This document shows positions 1 through 7,456 of a stretch of 64,000 nucleotides of DNA, piece after piece; positions within the stretch are counted from its first letter, which is position 1, and every line of letters starts with the position of its first letter. The stretch spans positions 1,550,001 through 1,614,000 of the forward strand of contig NZ_CP098502.1 of NCBI RefSeq assembly GCF_024220175.1, written 5' to 3'. This DNA comes from Paraconexibacter antarcticus (GTDB taxonomy: Bacteria; Actinomycetota; Thermoleophilia; Solirubrobacterales; Solirubrobacteraceae). A program made the translations under genes and the position numbers. The notes beneath the pieces were generated by a model that was not told the origin of the DNA, made no database searches, and worked only from the letters and a program-made list of their open reading frames with translations.

Positions 1-300
1 GACGATGTCCCCGGCCAGCACCGAGAGCGCGCGCCACATGGCGTCGCCCTTGCCCGCCACGGGGCCGTACTCGGGCATGAGCTCGGACTGGCGGTGGACC
101 CGGGCGCCCGCCCGGGCGGCGAGCGACGCGGTGCCGTCGCTCGACTCGTCGACGACGACGACCTCGTCGACGACGCCGGCGTCCCGCAGGTCCACGCACA
201 TCCGGACCATCGCCGTGATCGTCGGCGCTTCGTCCCGCGCAGGCAGGCAGACGGAGACGGTGCGGCGCGGGCGGGAAGGGGTCCGGAGGGCTTCGTGCAT
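1..300 (-). CDS. gpgS: Glucosyl-3-phosphoglycerate synthase, N-terminal part (GT2/GT81), cut by window edge
   Basis: The minus strand is open from the ATG at 300 to the left edge and gives 100 residues. They read as a GT-A nucleotide-sugar transferase: a beta strand VSVCLPARDEAPTI near residue 15, then VVDESSDGTASLAA near 48, then GKGDAMWRALSVLAGDIV at the edge. The GKGxxxWRSL-xxxxGDIV pattern is characteristic of GpgS, which transfers glucose from a nucleotide sugar to 3-phosphoglycerate, the first step to glucosylglycerate and methylglucose lipopolysaccharides in actinobacteria. The DxD metal site and C-terminus lie outside the window, so another GT2 enzyme cannot be excluded. No neighbour on the left is visible. 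Confidence 0.7.
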   Translation of the reverse strand, partial: MHEALRTPSRPRRTVSVCLPARDEAPTITAMVRMCVDLRDAGVVDEVVVVDESSDGTASLAARAGARVHRQSELMPEYGPVAGKGDAMWRALSVLAGDIV

Positions 301-408
301 GGCAGGCCCGGGCTACCCGGCGGCGTCACCCACAAACGCGCGAGGGGCGGGCGGGGACGGCCATGTGGCGGACGCGCCCGGAACGTTTCCGGCCGCGCCC
401 ACCCGGCA

Positions 409-816
409 ATGACGGACGCCATGGACGACGCGGCGATCGAGGCGGCAGGGCGGATGACCGAGGCATTGGAGACCCTCGAACGGGCCCGCGGGCACCTCTA
501 CGACTTCCATCAGCTCGTGGGCTCCGCGGACCTCGGCCTCGACGACGTGATCGAGGCCCTGCGCACGGCGGGCCGCGACGACCTCGCCGACGCCGTGCAG
601 ACCGACCTCGTCGGCCGCAACGTCATCGAGGGCCGCTGGACCTTCCAGCTCGTGGAGGAGTTCGACGACGGCTACTACGCGACGTTCCGCGACCACGAGC
701 GGCGCGTGCGGGACGCGCTCACCGACGGGCGCCGCCACGAGCACGAGGCCCGCATGAAGGAGGACCGCCGCACCCACGGCCGTCCCGGCCACGAGCAGGG
801 GCCGCACGACGGGTAG
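409..816 (+). CDS. Conserved hypothetical protein, 135 aa
   Basis: I do not recognise a named family. The protein starts MTDAMDDAAIEAAGR and is acidic and mostly helical. A central stretch (about residues 38-95, containing FHQLVGSADLGLDDVIEAL and GRWTFQLVEEFDDGYY) resembles small uncharacterised actinobacterial proteins. The C-terminus is charged and His-rich (GRRHEHEARMKEDRRTHGRP). There is no signal peptide or membrane segment, so it is probably cytoplasmic. The ATG at 409 was chosen because the sequence upstream in frame has no family-like composition. It lies 32 bases before the flavoprotein gene and may be co-transcribed with it. Confidence 0.6.
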   Translation: MTDAMDDAAIEAAGRMTEALETLERARGHLYDFHQLVGSADLGLDDVIEALRTAGRDDLADAVQTDLVGRNVIEGRWTFQLVEEFDDGYYATFRDHERRVRDALTDGRRHEHEARMKEDRRTHGRPGHEQGPHDG

Positions 817-848
817 TACCGCGGCGGGGCGCCGGGCACCCGGCCCCC

Positions 849-2024
849 ATGGACGCGATCGAGACCGAGCTGGCGATCATCGGCGGCGGACCCGCCGGGA
901 TGGCCTGCGCCCGCGCCTACCGGGCCGCCGGCGGCGAGGGGCCCGTGATGCTCATCAGCGCGGAGGGTCGCGCGCCCTACCGCCGCCCGCCGCTGTCGAA
1001 GGAGCTGCTGCGGGGGGACGTCGACGCCGGCGAGCTCCCGCTCGAGCCGCCGGCTTGGTGGGCCGAGCACGACGTGGCGCTCGTCACCGGGAGGGCGCGC
1101 CACCTGCGCGCGGTCCATCGCACGATCGTCCTCGACGACGGGCGCGAGGTCGGCTACCGCTGCTGCCTGCTCGCGACCGGCGCGCGGCCGGTCCGCCTCC
1201 CGGTCCCGGGCGCCCACGACCCCGGCGTCCTCTCCCTGCGCACGCTCGACGACGCCCGCGAGCTGCTGGCCCGTCTGCGGCCGGGCGGCCCCGTCGTCGT
1301 CGTCGGCTCGGGCTTCGTCGGCTGCGAGCTGGCCGCGTCGCTGGCCCGGCGCGGGCAGGCGGTGACACTCGTCTCCGACGAGACGCTGCCGCAGGGCGCG
1401 CGTCTCGGCCCCGAGGTCGGCCGCCGGCTGGCGGCCTGGCTCGGCGAGGAGGGGGTGCGCCTCGTCCTCGGGACGGCCGTCGACGCGATCCGCCGGGACG
1501 GGCCGGCGCTCGTCGTGCGGGCGGGCGACGCGAGCGCCCGGGGCGACCTCGTCGTCGTGGCCGCGGGGGCGACCCCGCGTGCCGAGCTCGCGCGCGACGC
1601 GGCCCTCGGCCTGGACGGCGGCCGCGTCCCGGCGGACGCGCGGATGCGCACCGCGATGCCCGGGCTGCTCGTGGCGGGTGACGTGGCCGCGGCCCGGCAC
1701 GCCGTGGCGGGCCGCGTCCTCCCCGTCGAGCACTGGGGCGACGCGCTCGCCCAGGGGGAGATCGCGGGGCGCGTGGCCGCCGAGGACGACGAGGCGCGCT
1801 GGGACACCGTCCCCGGCTTCTGGTCGACGATCGGCAACCGGACGCTGAAGCACGCCGCGTGGGGCGACGGGCACGACGCCTGCGAGCTCGAGGCGCACCC
1901 CGGCGGCGCGTTCGTCGCGCGCTACACCCGGGAAGGGCGGCTCGTCGGCATCCTGACCCACGAGCGCGACGAGGACCTGGAGGCGGGGCGCAGGCGCATC
2001 GGGGCCGACGCGCGCGCGACGTGA
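849..2024 (+). CDS. FAD-dependent NAD(P)H oxidoreductase, ferredoxin-reductase type
   Basis: This 391-residue flavoprotein has an N-terminal FAD-binding GGGPAGMACARA (about residues 11-22), the PYRRPPLSKELLRG motif typical of the rhodocoxin/putidaredoxin reductase group, and a second dinucleotide fold VVVVGSGFVGCELAASLARR near 148 for NAD(P)H. A GDVAAARH-type motif near 278, followed by EHWGDALAQGEIAGR, matches the flavin-contacting C-terminal part of the group. Such enzymes pass electrons from NAD(P)H to a 2Fe-2S ferredoxin that serves a P450 or dioxygenase. No ferredoxin gene is adjacent. The P450 at 44187 also lacks its own reductase, so a functional link is possible but unproven. The ATG at 849 places the FAD motif at the usual distance from the N-terminus. 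Confidence 0.88.
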   Translation: MDAIETELAIIGGGPAGMACARAYRAAGGEGPVMLISAEGRAPYRRPPLSKELLRGDVDAGELPLEPPAWWAEHDVALVTGRARHLRAVHRTIVLDDGREVGYRCCLLATGARPVRLPVPGAHDPGVLSLRTLDDARELLARLRPGGPVVVVGSGFVGCELAASLARRGQAVTLVSDETLPQGARLGPEVGRRLAAWLGEEGVRLVLGTAVDAIRRDGPALVVRAGDASARGDLVVVAAGATPRAELARDAALGLDGGRVPADARMRTAMPGLLVAGDVAAARHAVAGRVLPVEHWGDALAQGEIAGRVAAEDDEARWDTVPGFWSTIGNRTLKHAAWGDGHDACELEAHPGGAFVARYTREGRLVGILTHERDEDLEAGRRRIGADARAT

Positions 2025-2111
2025 CCCGCGGACGGCAGGGTCCCGTTTGCCGTCCCGGCTTCCGGGCAGGCGGTACCGGGACCGTCCCCGTCCGAAGGAG
2101 CACGAAACCGC

Positions 2112-2801
2112 ATGGCCAAGAGCACCACCCCCATCCGTGACGCGGTCCTCGTCAAGTACCTCAACGAGGCGTACGGCAAGGAGGAGCAGCTCCAGACGGC
2201 CCTCAAGGCGCAGATCGCGCTCGCGCAGCGGCCGACGCTCAAGCGCGCGCTCACCGACCACCTGAAGGTGACGAAGGCGCAGAGCCGGGCGCTCAAGGCC
2301 CGGATCAAGGCGCTCGGCGGCACCGCCGTCAGCGGTCCCGACCTTCCCGGGCCCGACGCCGTCTCCGACGTCGCGACGACGGCGGCCGCCGTCGCGAACA
2401 AGGCGATCGCCACCGCCAAGGGCCCGCTGCAGGCCCTGCGCGGCACGAGCCCCGGTGACAACCAGCTTCGGAACGTCCGCGACTGCTTCTGGAACGAGGC
2501 CGAGGAGATCGCGCACTACAACGTCATCGAGGCGGCCGCCGAGGCGCTCGGCGACAAGGAGACCGCGCAGCTCGCCCGCCGCCACCGGCGCGAGGAGGAG
2601 AAGATGCAGAACTTCCTCGCCCGCGAGATCCCGAAGATCGTCAAGGACGTCATGAAGGACGAGGTCCCGAAGGAGGAGCGTGCCACGCCGGCCCGCCGCC
2701 GGACGACGACGAGCCGCACCTCGTCCGCGACGAAGAAGAGCACGACGTCCGGACGCAGCACCTCCACGCCGGCGCGCCGCCGCGCGAAGGCCGCGGCCTG
2801 A
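2112..2801 (+). CDS. DUF892 (YciE/YciF-type) ferritin-like protein
   Basis: The 229-residue protein begins with the DUF892 signature: IRDAVLVKYLNEAYGKEEQL, then a helical bundle with AQRPTLKRALTDHLKVTKAQ and a second helix pair with VRDCFWNEAEEIAHYNVIEA. This is a ferritin-like four-helix bundle with Glu and His residues placed for a possible di-iron site. Relatives are stress-induced and poorly characterised. After about residue 185 there is a Lys/Arg/Thr/Ser-rich tail (KKSTTSGRSTSTPARRRAKA) that looks disordered and DNA-binding, an unusual addition. AAGGAG lies about 11 bases upstream of the ATG. It sits directly before two Ku genes, suggesting a shared role in desiccation or radiation survival (inference). 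Confidence 0.82.
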   Translation: MAKSTTPIRDAVLVKYLNEAYGKEEQLQTALKAQIALAQRPTLKRALTDHLKVTKAQSRALKARIKALGGTAVSGPDLPGPDAVSDVATTAAAVANKAIATAKGPLQALRGTSPGDNQLRNVRDCFWNEAEEIAHYNVIEAAAEALGDKETAQLARRHRREEEKMQNFLAREIPKIVKDVMKDEVPKEERATPARRRTTTSRTSSATKKSTTSGRSTSTPARRRAKAAA

Positions 2802-2869
2802 ACGACCGGCCGGAATCGTCACCTCGTCCGGGCGGTGTGAAGCGCGGCCGCCCGGGCACAACGAGCACC

Positions 2870-3775
2870 ATGCCCCGCTCGCTCATGAACGCCGCCGTCG
2901 TATTCGGCGACGTCGCCGTCGCCGTGAAGCTCCACACCGCCACGACCTCCGAGCGCGTCCACTTCCACGAGGTGCACGCGAAGGACGGCGCCCGCATCGA
3001 GCACCGGCGCTTCTGCACCGAGGAGGACAAGGAGGTCCCCTACGAGGAGGTCGTCAGGGGGCACGAGATCCGCGACGGCGAGTACGCGGTCCTCACGCCG
3101 GAGCAGCTCGCCGCCGCCACGCCGGACGGCGACCGGACGATCCGCATCGAGGCGTTCGTCCCCGCCGCCGACATCGACCCGATCCTTCGCGACAAGGCCT
3201 ACCACCTCGGCGCGGGCGACGACGCAGGCGCGGCCTACCGGCTGCTGCACGACGCGCTCGTGAAGACCGGCCGCGCCGGGATCGCCTTCTTCGTCTTCCA
3301 CGACCGCGAGCGGCTCGCCGCCGTCCTCCCGCATGACGGCGTCCTCGTGCTGCAGACGCTCCGCCCCGCCGACACCGTCGTCGACCTCGACGAGCTGCGG
3401 CCCGACGAGGGCAAGGACGCGCCGCGGGCCCCCACGGCGAAGGAGCGGAAGATGGCGGGTCAGCTCATCGACGCCCTCCACGAGCCCTTCCGTCCCGAGG
3501 ACCACGAGGACGAGCACCGCGCGCTCGTCATGAAGCTCATCGAGGCGAAGGCCGCCGGCGAGGAGATCGAGGTGCCGGAGGCCGAGGACGTGGAGACCCC
3601 GGACGACCTCGCCGCGGCGCTCGAGGCGAGCCTCGCCGACCGCGGGCACGGGGGGCGCCGCCGCCGGGCCGCCCCGAAGGCCGCCGCCAAGCCGAGCGGC
3701 TCCGGCCGCCGCAGCCCGGCCCGCGCGAAGCGGAAGACACCGGCGAAGACGAAGACGAAGAAGAAGCAGGGCTGA
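2870..3775 (+). CDS. ku: Ku protein, divergent paralogue with lysine-rich tail (NHEJ)
   Basis: The 301-residue protein carries the Ku core: VHFHEVHAKDGARIEHRRFC, EEVVRGHEIRDGEYAVLTPE, RIEAFVPAADIDPILRDKAY and a Gln/Ile-Asp-rich QLIDALHEPFRPEDHEDEHR helix. Bacterial Ku forms a ring dimer that threads onto DNA ends and recruits LigD for end joining. The first strand (MPRSLMNAAVVFGDVAVAVK) departs from the usual WxGxISFGLV start, unlike the next gene. The C-terminus after about 265 is a Lys/Arg/Pro tail (KRKTPAKTKTKKKQG), which in other Ku proteins gives extra DNA binding. The ATG at 2870 is preferred over one 33 bases upstream because homology starts there. It ends 3 bases before the second Ku start. 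No LigD gene is in the window. Confidence 0.9.
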   Translation: MPRSLMNAAVVFGDVAVAVKLHTATTSERVHFHEVHAKDGARIEHRRFCTEEDKEVPYEEVVRGHEIRDGEYAVLTPEQLAAATPDGDRTIRIEAFVPAADIDPILRDKAYHLGAGDDAGAAYRLLHDALVKTGRAGIAFFVFHDRERLAAVLPHDGVLVLQTLRPADTVVDLDELRPDEGKDAPRAPTAKERKMAGQLIDALHEPFRPEDHEDEHRALVMKLIEAKAAGEEIEVPEAEDVETPDDLAAALEASLADRGHGGRRRRAAPKAAAKPSGSGRRSPARAKRKTPAKTKTKKKQG

Positions 3776-3778
3776 CCG

Positions 3779-4582
3779 GTGGCGCGCCCGCTGTGGAGCG
3801 GGTCCGTCTCGTTCGGGCTCATCAACGTCCCCGTCCAGCTCGTCGGCGCCGTCCGCGACCTCGACGTCCACTTCCGCCAGCTGCACGAGAAGGACGGGGC
3901 GCCGATCGAGACGCGCCGCTTCTGCGCGGAGGAGGACAGGGAGGTCGGCTACGACGAGATCGCCCACGGCTACGAGACCGACGACGGGACGATGATCGTC
4001 CTCACCGACGAGGAGCTCGAGGCGGCCGCGCCGCGCCGGTCGCGCACGATCGACATCGACGCCTTCGTCGACGCCGGCGAGATCGACCCGCTGCTCCTCG
4101 ACCACCCGTACATCCTGCTGCCGGCGGGGGAGACCGACGGCGTGCGCCGCGCCTACCGCCTGCTCGCGGAGGTCATCGAGGCGTCGGGTCGCGTGGCCCT
4201 CGGCCGGATCGTCCTGCGCGCGAAGGAGCAGCTCGTGACCGTCGGTGCCCGCGACGGCCTGCTCGCGCTGACGACGATGCGCTTCCACGACGAGCTGCGG
4301 CCGGCTGCGGACGTCGACACGGGCGGGGCCCGCAGGCCGAGCGCCGCGAAGCTCAAGGCCGCCGTGCAGGCGATCGAGGCCATGGCCGCCGACTGGGACC
4401 CGGGCGACTACGAGGATCGCCACCGGGTGCGGCTGCAGGCCGCCGTCGAGGGCAGCGACCGCGTCGAGCAGGTGGACGACGAGGACGCGGCGGACGGCGG
4501 GGGCAGGGCGCCGAAGAGCACCGCCTCGCCGGACATCATGAAGTCCCTGAAGGCGAGCCTGGAGAAGGCGCGGGCGTCCTGA
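3779..4582 (+). CDS. ku: Ku protein, canonical paralogue without long tail (NHEJ)
   Basis: This GTG-start, 267-residue protein has the canonical N-terminus MARPLWSGSVSFGLINVPVQ followed by the Ku core: FRQLHEKDGAPIETRRFCAE, DEIAHGYETDDGTMIVLTDE and IDIDAFVDAGEIDPLLLDHP. The C-terminal region (about 215-267) is short and acidic to mixed, without the lysine tail of its neighbour. With only 3 bases between stop and start it is surely co-transcribed with the first Ku. The asymmetry suggests the pair may form a heterodimer or act at different stages (inference). The start is fixed by alignment to the family N-terminus. Confidence 0.93.
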   Translation: MARPLWSGSVSFGLINVPVQLVGAVRDLDVHFRQLHEKDGAPIETRRFCAEEDREVGYDEIAHGYETDDGTMIVLTDEELEAAAPRRSRTIDIDAFVDAGEIDPLLLDHPYILLPAGETDGVRRAYRLLAEVIEASGRVALGRIVLRAKEQLVTVGARDGLLALTTMRFHDELRPAADVDTGGARRPSAAKLKAAVQAIEAMAADWDPGDYEDRHRVRLQAAVEGSDRVEQVDDEDAADGGGRAPKSTASPDIMKSLKASLEKARAS

Positions 4583-4602
4583 CGACGCGGCGCGCCGCGT
4601 CG

Positions 4603-5148
4603 TCAGGGCAGCGGCTTGAGCCCGTGCCCGAGGGCGGACTCGCTGCGGTACTCGAACTTCTCGCAGCTCTTGAACTTCCAGCGCGACTTGCGTGACCTCG
4701 GGATGTAGACGATGTCCCGCCCGGCCCCGCAGTTGACGGTGCCGCGGCCGTAGCGGGCCTTGATCGCGTCGTTGCCGGGGCCGCCGTCGATCGTGTTCAC
4801 GCCGTGCGAGGAGTAGAGGAAGTCGTTGCCGCGGCCGCCGTAGAGCTTGTCGACCTGCGTGGCGGGCTGCCCGGTGCCGATGTAGTCGCTCCAGAGCACG
4901 TCGCTCTTGTTGCCGCCGTAGAGCGTGTCGGAGCCGTGGTAGCCGAGCAGCTCGTTGCTCGCGTTGCTCGCGCCGTGGAAGGTCACGCCGCCGCCGTGCG
5001 CGATCTGGATGTTCTGCTTCGCGATCGTCGGCCAGAACTCGTGTCCGGCGCATTTCTGCGTGGTGCCGCAGGCGGTCGCGTGCGTCGCCTGCTCGGCGGC
5101 GGCGAGCGCGACGAGGGACAGGGCGAGGGTGAGCAGGCTTCGGCGCAT
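4603..5148 (-). CDS. Secreted RTX-like calcium-binding repeat protein
   Basis: The 181-residue protein starts with a signal peptide (MRRSLLTLALSLVALAAAEQ). Residues about 65-140 contain several degenerate haemolysin-type nonapeptide repeats: LGYHGSDTLYGGNKSDVLWS, LYGGRGNDFLYSS and IDGGPGNDAIKARYG. These GGxGxDxL units form calcium-binding beta rolls in exported proteins. It lacks a catalytic domain, so it is a small standalone beta-roll, perhaps a surface or matrix protein. The Cys pair near VNCGAGRD and FKSCEKF may form a disulfide. It converges with the second Ku gene, 20 bases away. Function beyond calcium binding is unknown. Confidence 0.72.
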   Translation of the reverse strand: MRRSLLTLALSLVALAAAEQATHATACGTTQKCAGHEFWPTIAKQNIQIAHGGGVTFHGASNASNELLGYHGSDTLYGGNKSDVLWSDYIGTGQPATQVDKLYGGRGNDFLYSSHGVNTIDGGPGNDAIKARYGRGTVNCGAGRDIVYIPRSRKSRWKFKSCEKFEYRSESALGHGLKPLP

Positions 5149-5229
5149 GCCGCAAACCCTAGAACGTCGCGGCTCGGGCTGCGCAGGATCCGTCGCCGCG
5201 CGGACGATCCCCCCGGCTCGTCGGCGCGC

Positions 5230-5955
5230 CTACCGCGCGACGGTGAACCCGAGCGCGTGGGCCCGGGCGGCGAGCAGTTCGGTGTCCTGCTCGAACAGGC
5301 CGCGCCAGCGGTCGCCCGCGGTGACCTGGTGCTCGTGGTGGTGGTAGACGAACGTCTCGCCGGGGACGTACCAGCTCGCCCACGCGGCGTCGACGCCGAG
5401 CATGAGCCCGATGTCCGAGCCGCCCGCGAGCGCGGTCCAGCCCCCGGCCGCGAGGACCGCGGTCGTCCGCCACATCGCGCCGGCGAGGTGCAGCGGCACC
5501 CAGCGCTCGGCGGCCCAGATGCGCCCGATCGTGCCCGGCGCCTGGAGACCGGGCGCGAAGCGCGCCTGAGGCCGCCACTCGTCGCCGCCGGGCCACTGCT
5601 CGACCCAGTCGCCGAACGCGAGGCCGACCGCCGGGTCGGCGAACGCAGCCGCGAGCCGATCGAGCGCCCCGGCGACCGGGACGTCGTCGCTGTCGGCGTT
5701 CAGCAACAGGGGGGACCGGGCGCGGGCGAGCGCCCGGTTGCGGGTGAGGGCGATGCCCTCCCGGCGCCCGTTCGCCTGGACCCGGACGCGCGGGTCGGCC
5801 CGCACGTCCGGCGGCAGGGCGCCGCCGTCCTCGTCGCCGTCGATCTGCAGGAGCCACTCCCAGCTCGCCTCGGCCGCGTCGAGCGCGCGGTGGATGAGGT
5901 CGAGCCGGTTCGCGGGCCGCGGCGCGACCGCGGTGATGATCGAGACGTCGGGCAT
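5230..5955 (-). CDS. Family 2 glycosyltransferase (GT-A fold)
   Basis: The protein has 241 residues. MPDVSIITAVAPRPANRLDL is the first strand of a GT-A fold, followed by SWEWLLQIDGDEDG, an REGIALTRNRALARARSPLL helix and the metal-binding NADSDDVPVAGALDRL (DxD near residue 87). A GWTALAGGSDIGLMLGV region resembles the acceptor-side ED motif of GT2 enzymes. It lacks membrane segments and is probably cytosolic. The sugar donor and acceptor cannot be told from sequence. It is a single gene between unrelated surface proteins, so context gives little help. Confidence 0.78.
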   Translation of the reverse strand: MPDVSIITAVAPRPANRLDLIHRALDAAEASWEWLLQIDGDEDGGALPPDVRADPRVRVQANGRREGIALTRNRALARARSPLLLNADSDDVPVAGALDRLAAAFADPAVGLAFGDWVEQWPGGDEWRPQARFAPGLQAPGTIGRIWAAERWVPLHLAGAMWRTTAVLAAGGWTALAGGSDIGLMLGVDAAWASWYVPGETFVYHHHEHQVTAGDRWRGLFEQDTELLAARAHALGFTVAR

Positions 5956-5976
5956 CCGGCGCAGGGTGGCGCCGCG

Positions 5977-6567
5977 CTACGGCGTCGTCTGCGTCGGCGA
6001 CTGCGATCCCGAGCTCTGCTGGAGGGCCTGGACCTGCTGCGAGAGCTTGTCGACCCGCTGGCTCAGCGTCGTGATCGCCGTGCTCTGGTCGGTGCCGGAG
6101 CCGCCGCTCGAGGACGCGGCGGAGAGCTTCGCCACGGCGTCGCTGACCTTCTGCAGGTCGGACGCCTTCGCGGCGCCGCTGACCTGCTTCTGGAGGGCCG
6201 AGACCTCGGACGCACTCGCGCTCGTGCCGGAGCTCGCGCGGGTGCTCTGCACCTGGCGGCTCAGGCGGGTGACGCGGTCGTCGAGCCGGGCGACGCGGGC
6301 ACGGCTCGCGCCCTTGCCGTGGTCCTGGCCGGCCTTGTGCAGCGCGTAGGCGCCGAGCGCCAGCGCGACGAGGCTGACGAGGCCGACGATCGCGAGCATC
6401 GTGCGCAGCGAGCTGATCGCGGCGGCGAGCCGGTCGACCGCCAGCGCGTCGACGACCGCGGTCTCAGCGACCGGCGGCCCCGCGGGCACGCGGGCGCGCA
6501 CGGGCGGCGGGGCCGTGGGGATGCGGGTCGTCGGCTGCTCGTCGGGATGGGGCGGCTGGGTGCTCAT
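5977..6567 (-). CDS. Membrane-anchored coiled-coil protein of unknown function
   Basis: The 196-residue protein has a proline-rich cytoplasmic N-terminus (residues 1-35), one transmembrane helix at about 58-77 (MLAIVGLVSLVALALGAYAL) and a long extracytoplasmic part with two heptad-rich segments (ARLDDRVTRLSRQVQ and TLSQRVDKLSQQVQALQQ). These are separated by Ser/Ala/Gly linkers and end in a Ser/Gln/Thr tail. The layout suggests a homo-oligomeric coiled coil in the cell envelope. I recognise no named family. It ends 21 bases downstream of the GT2 start on the same strand and could be the promoter-proximal gene of that pair. Confidence 0.6.
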   Translation of the reverse strand: MSTQPPHPDEQPTTRIPTAPPPVRARVPAGPPVAETAVVDALAVDRLAAAISSLRTMLAIVGLVSLVALALGAYALHKAGQDHGKGASRARVARLDDRVTRLSRQVQSTRASSGTSASASEVSALQKQVSGAAKASDLQKVSDAVAKLSAASSSGGSGTDQSTAITTLSQRVDKLSQQVQALQQSSGSQSPTQTTP

Positions 6568-6645
6568 GGGCGCTCCGGGTGGGTCAGAGGGAATGGGCGT
6601 GCGTCGCCGGCGGAGGCCGGCGACGCGGGACGGACGGGCGGCCGG

Positions 6646-7320
6646 TCAGCGGGTCCTGAGCGACAGCGTGCGGCTGAAGCCGTTCACGAGCTCCGTCGTA
6701 CCCGGGAGCTTCACGCGGTAGGCACCGGATCGCGTGACGCGGACGCGGATCGTGTAGACGGAGTTCGTCGTCGACGCGCGCAGGACGCCGGTCTTCACGG
6801 TGGCGAAGCGGCCCGTGGCCGTCCGGCGCTGGAGGAGGACCTTCGCGCCGTTGCGGGCGGGCTTGACGAGGCCGGAGAAGCGGACGGTCCGGCCGGCGCG
6901 CGGCGTGCGGGTCGACGCCTTGATGCCGACGAAGGGCCGGACGTTGACGAGGCGCGGACCGCTCGTGACCGTCGGCGACGCCTTCGCGACGGCGCGGTAC
7001 TGCGTGTTCTTCGCCGGGTGCTGCGTGAACGTGTAGGCCCCGGCCGCCGTCGTCACGGCCTTCACGCCGGTGGGCTTGTAGCTGTCGCCGTACGGACGCG
7101 TGTCGTCCTGCTCGAGCGTCACGGTCACCCCGGCGACCGGGGCCACGCCCGTGAGCGCGCCGGAGATCGTCACCGCGTGGGGCACCGTGATCGGCGTGCC
7201 GGAGATCGTGAGCGAGAGTGCACCGCCCGTCGGCTTCGGCTTCACCGGCTTGGCGGCGAGGGCGGCAGACGGGATGAGGGCGAGGCCGGCGAGGCCGGCG
7301 AGTGCGGTGCGGGTATGCAT
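6646..7320 (-). CDS. Secreted Ig-like/Big-type domain protein
   Basis: The 224-residue protein begins with a signal peptide (MHTRTALAGLAGLALIPSAA, cleavage near ALA-AKP). The mature part has two beta-sandwich segments of the kind common in Solirubrobacterales surface proteins: ITVPHAVTISGALTGVAPVA...VTVTLEQDD at about 45-80, and TRTPRAGRTVRFSGLVKPAR with VLLQRRTATGRFATVKTGVL at about 135-180. The last resembles carboxypeptidase-regulatory or SH3/Ig-like repeats (GxVKPARNGAKVLLQRR). It is probably exported and structural. The ATG at 7320 gives a perfect signal peptide; the frame is open further upstream, but that part overlaps the divergent recQ gene and is not credible. Confidence 0.65.
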   Translation of the reverse strand: MHTRTALAGLAGLALIPSAALAAKPVKPKPTGGALSLTISGTPITVPHAVTISGALTGVAPVAGVTVTLEQDDTRPYGDSYKPTGVKAVTTAAGAYTFTQHPAKNTQYRAVAKASPTVTSGPRLVNVRPFVGIKASTRTPRAGRTVRFSGLVKPARNGAKVLLQRRTATGRFATVKTGVLRASTTNSVYTIRVRVTRSGAYRVKLPGTTELVNGFSRTLSLRTR

Positions 7321-7456
7321 GCCTCGTAGGACGCGCCGGGTCCTCCGAGGTTGGCCGGTGGCGCCGGATCCGGCCCGGCCGGCCGCCCCGGGCGACCCGC
7401 CGTGCCCGGTTCGGGCGGGGCCGTCCGGCCGCCCCGGCGACGGGCACGAGCCGGCC

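Noticed and set aside
675-2861. A 728-codon minus-strand frame over the flavoprotein and DUF892 genes
   Set aside because: It is the shadow of two well-supported genes on the + strand; no motif is seen in the translation.
4804-7329. An 841-codon + frame over the RTX-like, GT2 and coiled-coil genes
   Set aside because: It covers genes on the opposite strand and has low-complexity Arg/Gly/Ala composition without motifs.
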